DNA from: an archaeon
GTDB taxonomy: Archaea > Nanobdellota > Nanobdellia > Pacearchaeales > GW2011-AR1
Direction: 5' to 3'
NCBI GenBank assembly: GCA_025453475.1
Contig: JALOQH010000024.1
Location: 1 to 8,199, forward strand
Length of the DNA: 8,199 bases
The notes beneath the pieces were generated by a model. It had not been told where the DNA came from. It saw nothing but the letters and a program-made list of their open reading frames with translations, and searched no databases. The translations under genes were made by a program, and so were the position numbers. This document shows, one piece after another, positions 1-5,765 of this stretch; within the stretch, counting starts at the first letter, position 1; each line of letters opens with the position of its first letter.

Positions 1-207
1 ATGGGGATAAAACCTCACCCATTTGATAAGAAATTCAAGCCACACATGACTATTGTGTATGGGAACGAGAAGAAGACATTTGATAAAATCTGGGAATATC
101 TCGGAACTTTAAAGAAACCCAAGTTTGATTTGAGATTAGATAATCTTGCAATAGCAAAAAAGGTTGGAAAGCGTTGGAAAGTCTATAGGGAGTTTAAAAT
201 AAAATGA
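1..207 (+). CDS. 2H phosphoesterase / 2'-5' RNA ligase-like protein, C-terminal part
   Basis: The visible 68 residues end in a normal stop and contain one HxT motif (His15-Met-Thr17, within KPHMTIVYG). Beta-strand-like segments follow, and the protein ends in a basic WKVYREFKIK-like tail. This fits the second half of a LigT/2H phosphoesterase. The family acts on 2',3'-cyclic or 2'-5' linked RNA ends using two HxT/S motifs, in proteins of about 170-190 residues. Only one motif is present here with about 50 residues after it, so the N-terminal half most likely lies upstream of the window and the ATG at base 1 is probably internal. The stop overlaps the next start as ATGA, so the two genes are probably cotranslated. 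The exact substrate (tRNA half, cyclic phosphate or nucleotide) cannot be told. The family call rests on one short motif and general fit. Confidence 0.62.
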   Translation: MGIKPHPFDKKFKPHMTIVYGNEKKTFDKIWEYLGTLKKPKFDLRLDNLAIAKKVGKRWKVYREFKIK

Positions 208-1760
208 GCTGGAATAAAGCCGAGAAGGACATTGTAATGCATCGGGGGAAGATGAATATCATAGAGAGTTGTGTGGACAGGCATGCCGAGAACGCAGGCG
301 ACAGAATTGCTTTTGTATTTGAGGATGAAAGCATGGGCATTGTCGCATATACCTATGAACAGCTCGAGAAAGAGGTTAATAAGTTTGCAAATATGCTTAA
401 GAATCTTGGTGTGAGAAAGAAATCGAGGGTTTTCATATTTCTTCCCAAAATACCTGAGATGTATGTCTCATTTTTGGGCACAATAAAGCATGGAAGCATT
501 GCTGCTCCGCTCTTTGAGGCATTTCAGGAAGACGGACTTATGCTGCGATTGGAAAGAGGAGACGCAGATGTGCTTATTACAAATTCGGAATTGCTGAAAA
601 GAGTGCCGAAGAATGTCAAAAAACGCGTGAAAAGTCTGAAACATGTTCTTGTTGTTGATTCTCCCGAATATAAAGAACAAAAAGCAAAATGTTCTTCTGA
701 TTTTAATGCAGAGATGATGGCAAAAGAGGATACTGCCCTGATGATATTCACTTCTTCAACAGCCGGGACGCCTGTGGCGGGCGTGGAAATTCCGCACTAT
801 GCGCTTGTTCAGCAGCATTTTACCGGAAAATTAGTCCTGGATCTGAATGAATTTGATAACTATTGGTGCACAGCACACCCTGCGTGGGTGACTGGAAGTG
901 TTTATGGGATTATTGCGCCGCTTTCAATTGGATGCACTAATTATGCCCTTGAAGCGCACTTTGATGCTGGAAAGTGGATTGATTTTATTGTAAAACATAA
1001 GATAAATGTGATTTATACTGCTCCAACTGCGCTCAAACTGCTAAAATCCTCCATTGCAAAGGAAGATTTGGCAAGTGTTAGAAATATCTGCTCGGTCGGC
1101 GAAGCTCTGCCTAAGACAATATTCGAGCATTACAAGAAACTGGGCGTTGAAATCAACGATAGTTACTGGCAGAGCGAGACAGGAGCAATGGTAATCGCAA
1201 ATTATCCCGGGATGAAGAAAAAAGCAGGCTCAATTGGCAAGACTCTTCCGGGAATAACTGCAAAAATAAAAGATGAGATGATGGAATTAAAGAAAGGATG
1301 GCCTGCGATGATGACGGGTATTTACAAACATGACGCAATGTACAAATCTTATTTTGACGGTGGATGGTTTAAGACGAATGACCGGGCGACAAGGGATAAA
1401 GACGGATATTTCTTCTTCCTCGGACGCAGGGATGATATCATAAAGACCTCAGGAGAGCGCGTCTCGCCTCTTGAGATAGAAAATATTCTCCTGAAGCACA
1501 AGGCGGTTCACGAGTCTGCTGTTATTGGCGTGCCTGATAAGATAAAAGGTGAAATAATCAAGGCATTTGTTGTACTGAACGCTGGAATAAGACCAACAAA
1601 TGCGTTAAAAGACGAGATTGCAATGTTTGTAAAGAGAAATTACGCGGGGCATGCTTATCCGAAGATTGTTGAATTCGTTCCAAGCCTGCCAAAGACAAAT
1701 TCAGGTAAGATAATGAGAATGTATCTCCGCGAGAAAGAAGCGAAGAAGGCGAAGAAATGA
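204..1760 (+). CDS. AMP-forming acetyl-CoA synthetase-like adenylating enzyme with altered P-loop
   Basis: This 518-residue ANL-superfamily protein follows the layout of Bacillus-type AcsA: an N-terminal PLFEAF segment, a WCTAHPAWVTGSVYG segment, SYWQSETG at 320-327, the ribose-binding Asp393, the hinge GRRDDIIKTSGERV from 407, and PKTNSGKIMR at 496-505 with the predicted catalytic Lys502. The family makes acyl-CoA from acid, ATP and CoA. The Trp before QSETG matches the residue that restricts known Acs enzymes to short acids, so acetate or propionate is the best guess. Oddities: the phosphate loop, normally TSGTTGKPKG, reads TSSTAGTPVAG (183-193) and lacks the usual lysine. About 15 residues are missing before ELKKGWPAMM, and TGD is TND. 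The start at 204 (ATGA overlap) is preferred. Met12 at 237 is an alternative nearer the conserved KMNI segment. A GGGAG at 188-192 is a distant possible ribosome site. Reduced activity or a changed substrate is possible. Confidence 0.85.
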   Translation: MSWNKAEKDIVMHRGKMNIIESCVDRHAENAGDRIAFVFEDESMGIVAYTYEQLEKEVNKFANMLKNLGVRKKSRVFIFLPKIPEMYVSFLGTIKHGSIAAPLFEAFQEDGLMLRLERGDADVLITNSELLKRVPKNVKKRVKSLKHVLVVDSPEYKEQKAKCSSDFNAEMMAKEDTALMIFTSSTAGTPVAGVEIPHYALVQQHFTGKLVLDLNEFDNYWCTAHPAWVTGSVYGIIAPLSIGCTNYALEAHFDAGKWIDFIVKHKINVIYTAPTALKLLKSSIAKEDLASVRNICSVGEALPKTIFEHYKKLGVEINDSYWQSETGAMVIANYPGMKKKAGSIGKTLPGITAKIKDEMMELKKGWPAMMTGIYKHDAMYKSYFDGGWFKTNDRATRDKDGYFFFLGRRDDIIKTSGERVSPLEIENILLKHKAVHESAVIGVPDKIKGEIIKAFVVLNAGIRPTNALKDEIAMFVKRNYAGHAYPKIVEFVPSLPKTNSGKIMRMYLREKEAKKAKK

Positions 1761-2494
1761 AGAATAAGATAAAGACAGCGTATAATGAACTCGCCCGTTA
1801 TTATCTTGAGATGAGAAAGAAGGGAGGAGTCAGTCATTTTTATAACGAGATGGTTGAAATGCCTAACACTTTGAAACTTTTGGGTAAGGTCCGGGGCAAG
1901 AAAGTTCTTGATTTGGGATGCGGTCCTGGAAGATATGCAAGTATCCTCAGCAAAAAGGGAGCGATTGTGACGGGAGTAGACAACTCAAGGGTCTCAATCG
2001 AACTTGCGAAAGAAGAAGCTCCGCAAGCAAGATTCATTATTGGTGATGTTGAAAATCTGCCTTTCAAATCCTGCGAGTTTGATATTGTTCTTGCTGCTTT
2101 GGTAGTCGGACATTTGAAATCATGGAAAAAAGTGTTCAAGGAGGCAAAAAGAGTCTTGAAGGATAACGGAATATTTGTATTTTCAATATATAATCCGTTT
2201 AGGGATGTTTTGGAGAAGAAGAAATGGTTTTTGAGGAAATTCCGGGTAGCTGAGAACTATTTTGATGAAAGGCCGAAATATGCTTATTGGAGCGATAAAA
2301 AAAGAAAATTCCTTGTTGTCCACTATCATAAAACATACGAGACAGTAATAAATACAATACTCGAAAATGGGTTTGAGATAATCGGATATGGAGACTGCAA
2401 GCCGATTGCAAGGGCAAAATCAGTTTATCCAAGATATTACAAAGATACTATTGATGCCCCCAACTTCTGCGTCTGGAAGTTGAAGAAACGTTAG
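1757..2494 (+). CDS. class I SAM-dependent methyltransferase, substrate unknown
   Basis: A 245-residue Rossmann-fold methyltransferase of the Methyltransf_11 type. Motif I is VLDLGCGPG at 50-58, and the acidic residue after strand 2 is Asp75 in TGVDNS. GDVENLPF follows at 97-104, motif IV is FDIVLAALVVGHL at 108-120, and the post-motif region RVLKDNGIFVFSIYNP lies at 132-147. These bind S-adenosylmethionine. The C-terminal 95 residues are rich in Tyr, Lys and Trp and probably form the substrate cap. They show no signature I can tie to a lipid, quinone, tRNA or protein target. The start overlaps the previous stop as ATGA. The TAG stop overlaps the opposing gene's stop by four bases. No signal peptide or membrane helix is seen, so it should be cytoplasmic. 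The operon neighbours do not identify the substrate. Confidence 0.88.
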   Translation: MKNKIKTAYNELARYYLEMRKKGGVSHFYNEMVEMPNTLKLLGKVRGKKVLDLGCGPGRYASILSKKGAIVTGVDNSRVSIELAKEEAPQARFIIGDVENLPFKSCEFDIVLAALVVGHLKSWKKVFKEAKRVLKDNGIFVFSIYNPFRDVLEKKKWFLRKFRVAENYFDERPKYAYWSDKKRKFLVVHYHKTYETVINTILENGFEIIGYGDCKPIARAKSVYPRYYKDTIDAPNFCVWKLKKR

Positions 2495-3348
2495 AAGCTA
2501 ATTTTTATCCCTTTTGCTTTCTTCAGAACACCCATTTCTCCCTTGGGGATTGATTCGTGGAGTGCTTTTTGCACATATTCAAGAACGCGTTTCTTTTTTT
2601 CTTCCAAGCTTCTTGATTGGGTGAGCAAGGGTCCGCCTATGCAGCCGCCAACGCAGAAATTAGCATCCAAGAACTTGACCTTTTTGTCTGGATTCTTCAG
2701 GAATGCAATGACATTCGGGATTCCGTCTATTGATTTACTCTCTCCTTCCTTCAGAATCTGCTTAACATGGGCTGTTTTTGCGAGACCTCCTGCGAGGGGG
2801 TAGATTTTTGTGTATTCATTCATGAATAGGTCAAATTTTGGCCGAACGCCCTTTCTCGGGATTATTTTGTATTTATCAAAGAGAATCTGAAGTTCATTCA
2901 TGCCAATTGCAATATCCACATCTTTTGTTGTTGCAGCTTCTTGTTTTTTGAAGTTGCAGGGGGACATAAACACGGTTTTGTGCTTTGGATATTCTTTTTT
3001 GCAGACTTTTGCAGTCACAATCATGGGGGAATAGACGCGGATTAGATTCTTCTCAAACTGGGGAAACTGGGATTTTATTGTTGAGACGCTGCCAGGGCAG
3101 ACAGAGGATATGAGAAGATGTTTTTCCTTATCCTTCTTGAGGATTTCATGATATTCGTGGTTAACGAGTTTTGCTCCGAATGTTAATTCTACGACTTTGT
3201 CAAAGCCCAGATCATGCAGCTGCGTGATTATCTCGGGATAATCGAACTGCCCGACAAAACAGGGGGCAAGCATTGCCACAAGCTTTTCTTTCTTCTTTAA
3301 GGCATCTTCCAATTCCTGAACTCCGCCAACAACTCGCTCTTTTTTCAT
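2491..3348 (-). CDS. minimal [FeFe]-hydrogenase H-domain protein (group C/D-like), no accessory domains
   Basis: The 285 residues correspond to the [FeFe]-hydrogenase large-subunit C-terminal domain alone. Three signature loops are recognisable: L1 SSVCPGSV with Cys84, L2 SPCNFKKQEA with Cys131, and L3 NFCVGGCIGGP with Cys232 and Cys236. These four cysteines would hold the cubane of the H-cluster. APCFVGQF (28-35), SPM (107-109), YPLAGGLAKT (183-192) and the Arg/Lys-rich segment after L3 resemble sensory group C/D proteins. Residues important for fast catalysis differ: the proton-relay Cys of TSCCP is Val83, and the Met of MPC is Ser129. There is no N-terminal ferredoxin domain, PAS domain or C-terminal output domain. 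The start overlaps the transporter stop as ATGA, and a GGAG lies 13 bases upstream. No HydE, HydF or HydG maturase is in the window. It could be a hydrogen sensor, a slow hydrogenase, or an iron-sulfur protein without the diiron site. Confidence 0.84.
   Translation of the reverse strand: MKKERVVGGVQELEDALKKKEKLVAMLAPCFVGQFDYPEIITQLHDLGFDKVVELTFGAKLVNHEYHEILKKDKEKHLLISSVCPGSVSTIKSQFPQFEKNLIRVYSPMIVTAKVCKKEYPKHKTVFMSPCNFKKQEAATTKDVDIAIGMNELQILFDKYKIIPRKGVRPKFDLFMNEYTKIYPLAGGLAKTAHVKQILKEGESKSIDGIPNVIAFLKNPDKKVKFLDANFCVGGCIGGPLLTQSRSLEEKKKRVLEYVQKALHESIPKGEMGVLKKAKGIKISF
2502..2520 (+). terminator. candidate poly-T terminator for the plus-strand operon
   Basis: Just after the methyltransferase stop the plus strand carries TTTTT (2502-2506), TTTT (2512-2515) and a further T run, with no strong hairpin. 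Archaeal RNA polymerases can stop at such U-tracts. The same bases encode the Lys-rich C-terminus of the opposing gene, which by itself would produce T-rich sequence, so this is only a candidate. Confidence 0.28.
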
Positions 3349-4217
3349 ACTACTAATACTGCTCCTGCTATTAATATAGCTGTCGCTATCGCTTTTCTTA
3401 ACAAATGCCCTTCGTGGAATAGCTTTCCGCCGATAATTACCGCAAAAAAGACAGAAAGGCGCTTTAGAACAATTGCCAGGGCAGTGGCTGGAGCTGCTTT
3501 TACCGCGAGAATCTCAGTATATCTATAAATAATTGTAAAGACCGCGAGAGAGATAATCATGAACCATGATAATTTGATATTTTTCCTGAAATTAACAAGC
3601 TTGTCTTTTGAGAACAGAAAGATGAGAAGGAATATTGCTGCAAAAAAGAGGTGCTGGTAGAACATAAATGCCTCTGGAACAAGTTTCTGCTTTACAAGAA
3701 TGAATCTATCAAGCAAGGAGGTGGTTGTGAAAAGCGCGAGAGCTATGAAAATATATCTATATGCCTTGATTTGCACAAGTTTCTTGAATGGAGAGAAGAG
3801 TTTTTGCTTGTCTTCAAGCCCGAGAATGTAAATTCCTGCGATAAGAAGGCATAATCCTGCAATTTGCGCGAGAGTCAGTGCTTCTCCGAGAAATATGAAT
3901 CCGAATATTGCGATAAATCCCGGAGTTAAAACGAGGAGGGGAAGGCATTCTGATAATTCAAGATTCTTTATGGCATACATCACCATCAAAAATGCTAGCG
4001 CATTAAGAGCTGATTTCAACAAGAGCACCAGAAGAGCATTTATCGGGATTGCTGAGATATCAACTGCAGAGAGAAATAATGAAGCCAGAGCGAGGTTAAA
4101 CAACGAAAGAATGAACGTAAAGGAAATTGGATGCTGCTTGAAGAGGATTTTCTTTTCAAGAATTGCGGCGAATGCAGAGAAAAGAGCTGAGATTAATGCG
4201 AGAGCATACCACTCCAT
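3345..4217 (-). CDS. EamA/DMT-superfamily membrane transporter, ten helices
   Basis: A 290-residue, very hydrophobic protein with about ten predicted membrane helices, near residues 3-21, 32-52, 58-83, 90-112, 115-136, 153-171, 183-203, 217-240, 242-262 and 270-290. Two tandem five-helix halves are separated by a basic loop around 137-152, as in EamA (DUF6) drug/metabolite transporters. Within the first half, the helix 4 to 5 segment FGFIFLGEALTLAQIAGLCLLIAGIYI has the family's characteristic GE(x)L..Q..G pattern. In the second half, FHEGHLLRKAIATAILIAGAVLV matches it more loosely. Such proteins export or import small metabolites such as amino acids or nucleotide sugars, and the substrate is not predictable here. 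It starts two bases after the cysS stop and overlaps the hydrogenase-like gene as ATGA. A link to cysteine or thiol export is conceivable from position only. Confidence 0.9.
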   Translation of the reverse strand: MEWYALALISALFSAFAAILEKKILFKQHPISFTFILSLFNLALASLFLSAVDISAIPINALLVLLLKSALNALAFLMVMYAIKNLELSECLPLLVLTPGFIAIFGFIFLGEALTLAQIAGLCLLIAGIYILGLEDKQKLFSPFKKLVQIKAYRYIFIALALFTTTSLLDRFILVKQKLVPEAFMFYQHLFFAAIFLLIFLFSKDKLVNFRKNIKLSWFMIISLAVFTIIYRYTEILAVKAAPATALAIVLKRLSVFFAVIIGGKLFHEGHLLRKAIATAILIAGAVLVV

Positions 4218-4219
4218 TT

Positions 4220-5605
4220 CTATGCTTTCTCAATATGCGGACCCTGCGGGGTGTCCTTGATTAAGAATCCTTTCTCCTTTATTCTTTCGCGAACAACATC
4301 TGCATCTGCCCATTTCTTTTCCTTGCGCAGCTTCTCGCGCGCATCTATAAGGGTCTGAATATCCCTCGGAACAGAGATTTTTTCTTCTTTCATGTTTGCA
4401 ACGTCGAGTCCAAGAACCTCATCCATTTTCTCAAGAAGAGCAAGTTTCTTTTTTGAATCAAAATCAAAATCGTCAAGAGCTTTTATGAAAACCTGCACAG
4501 CCTTCGGAGTGTTTAAATCGTCGTTTATTGCCTTTTCGAATTCTTTCTGGTATTTTGCTGTTGAATCCTTGCCTTTATGATGTTCCTTCTTTAATTCAAG
4601 GATTTTTCTTGTTATTCTCTCAAATGTTGTTTTTGCTGCATCCAGGTTTGTCAGGGAGAAATCAAGAGGCTTTCGATAGTGTGTTAACAAAACAAAGTAT
4701 CTGTATGCCAGAGATTTGTAGCCCAGGCCCTCCAAATCAGAAATTGTGTATAATCCGCCTGTTGATTTTGAGACTTTTTCTCCTTTGAATGTCAGGAAAG
4801 CTGAATGCAGCCAGTAATTTACAAATTTCTTGCCTGTAGCTGCTTCACTCTGGGCAATTTCATTGGTATGATGAACAGGTATATGGTCTTCACCGCCTGT
4901 GTGAATATCAAAATGCTCTCCGAGATATTTCATTGACATTGCAGAGCATTCTATGTGCCAGCCAGGGAAACCTAATCCCCAGGGAGATTCCCATTCCTGC
5001 TGCCTTTTCCCAGGAGACTCTGAGAATTTCCATAATGCAAAGTCTGTGTTGTGCTTCTTTTCGCGCATCTCCACGCGAGCGCCTGCCTTAAGCTCCTCTT
5101 TGTTCAGCTTTGCGAGCTTTCCATAGTTTTTGAATTTAGAAGTGTCATAGTAAATTCCATCATCTGTTCTGTAAGCATAACCCTTCTTTTCAAGAGTATG
5201 AATAATCTCAATCTGCTCTTTGATGTGCTCTGTTGCTTTGGGGTAGATGTCTGCAGGGAGAATGTTCAGCTTTTTTATGTCTGAAAGGTATGCTTTAAGA
5301 TAGAATTCAGCTATTTCTTTGGCGGTTTTGCCTTCTTTCTTTGCTTCTTTTTCCATCTTGTCCTCCCCTTCATCCGCGTCACTCGTGAGGTGCCCGACAT
5401 CTGTTACATTGACGACATGCTTTACTTTGAAGCCATTGTACAAGAGAGCTCTCTTCAAAACATCTGCAAAAACATAGGCTTTCATATTTCCAACATGAGG
5501 ATACCAGTAGACAGTTGGGCCGCATGAGTAAATGCCCACTTCTTTTTCATCAATAGGCTTGAATTCCTCTTTCTTCCTCTTTAAAGTATTATACAACTTT
5601 AACAT
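4220..5605 (-). CDS. cysS: cysteine--tRNA ligase
   Basis: This 461-residue class I synthetase is full length for CysRS and charges tRNA-Cys with cysteine using ATP. The HIGH motif is HVGN at 37-40, after YSCGPTVY. The KMSKS loop is KVSKS at 277-281. The catalytic zinc ligands are all present with spacing as in E. coli CysRS: Cys28, Cys220 (WHIECSAMS), His245 and Glu249. The zinc segment reads HTGGEDHIPVHHTNE rather than the common HGGGxDLxFPHHENE, a variant I associate with CPR bacteria and DPANN archaea. A DALR-like helical anticodon region follows, including ALDDFDFDSKKK and KWADADVVRERIKEKGFLIKDTPQG. ATG at 5605 has no Shine-Dalgarno sequence (ATTATC precedes it), which suggests a leaderless or short-leader mRNA. 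It is the first gene of the unit cysS, EamA transporter, hydrogenase-like gene. Confidence 0.96.
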   Translation of the reverse strand: MLKLYNTLKRKKEEFKPIDEKEVGIYSCGPTVYWYPHVGNMKAYVFADVLKRALLYNGFKVKHVVNVTDVGHLTSDADEGEDKMEKEAKKEGKTAKEIAEFYLKAYLSDIKKLNILPADIYPKATEHIKEQIEIIHTLEKKGYAYRTDDGIYYDTSKFKNYGKLAKLNKEELKAGARVEMREKKHNTDFALWKFSESPGKRQQEWESPWGLGFPGWHIECSAMSMKYLGEHFDIHTGGEDHIPVHHTNEIAQSEAATGKKFVNYWLHSAFLTFKGEKVSKSTGGLYTISDLEGLGYKSLAYRYFVLLTHYRKPLDFSLTNLDAAKTTFERITRKILELKKEHHKGKDSTAKYQKEFEKAINDDLNTPKAVQVFIKALDDFDFDSKKKLALLEKMDEVLGLDVANMKEEKISVPRDIQTLIDAREKLRKEKKWADADVVRERIKEKGFLIKDTPQGPHIEKA

Positions 5606-5647
5606 GATAATGCTTGGGATTGAGGGTTAAAAAGGGTTTTGATTAGA

Positions 5648-5655
5648 TTTAAATA
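5648..5655. promoter_or_regulatory. box A (TATA-like) candidate TTTAAATA in the divergent region
   Basis: TTTAAATA matches the archaeal box A consensus, and its core ATTTAAAT is palindromic, so it could be read in either direction. For cysS it lies 43-50 bases upstream of the ATG and would place the start of transcription about 18 bases before it. A second T-rich candidate for cysS, CTTTTTAACC on the minus strand at 5627-5636, would instead place the start at or very near the ATG. No clear BRE is seen. This is motif matching only, with no start-site data. Confidence 0.45.
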
Positions 5656-5670
5656 GCCCCTTATTTTACT

Positions 5671-5680
5671 TTTATTATAA
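5671..5680 (+). promoter_or_regulatory. box A candidate for the DEAD-box helicase gene
   Basis: TTTATTATAA resembles an archaeal TATA element. With the usual spacing of about 25 bases, transcription would start near 5700-5706. That gives a leader of about 60 bases containing the hairpin at 5713-5742. The stretch is embedded in AT-rich sequence, so chance is a real possibility. TTTAAATA at 5648 could serve instead and give a longer leader. Confidence 0.38.
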
Positions 5681-5712
5681 TTAACGAAACGAACACATTA
5701 CAATAATGGTTT

Positions 5713-5742
5713 GAAATAGCGCCTCTTGAGGCTGACTATTTC
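5713..5742 (+). promoter_or_regulatory. inverted repeat / RNA hairpin in the helicase leader
   Basis: GAAATAG (5713-5719) pairs exactly with CTATTTC (5736-5742). Inside it GCCTC (5721-5725) pairs with GAGGC (5728-5732) around a TT or CTTG loop. C5720 can pair with G5734, leaving single-base bulges. This gives 12-13 base pairs ending 23 bases before the ATG. No T-run follows, so it does not look like a terminator. A structured leader ahead of an RNA helicase gene suggests feedback or cold control, but that is inference. It could also be a DNA operator dyad. Confidence 0.5.
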
Positions 5743-5765
5743 TTGGTTAATCATACGACAAAACA

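Noticed and set aside
3895..4260. 121-codon plus-strand frame opposite the transporter
   Set aside because: It lies entirely antisense to a clear EamA gene and the end of cysS, and its protein matches no family I know.
5706..5714. Two-codon upstream frame ATG GTT TGA before the helicase gene
   Set aside because: It is too short to support as a feature and has no ribosome site. It is kept only as a note to the hairpin finding.
5713..5742. Hairpin as an intrinsic terminator
   Set aside because: No gene runs into it on the plus strand and no T-run follows the stem. On the minus strand it lies upstream of cysS, again with no gene reading into it.
5606..5765. A small RNA or tRNA gene in the only sizeable intergenic region
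   Set aside because: No cloverleaf, CCA end or T-loop sequence was found. Only promoter-like AT-rich sequence and one hairpin are visible.
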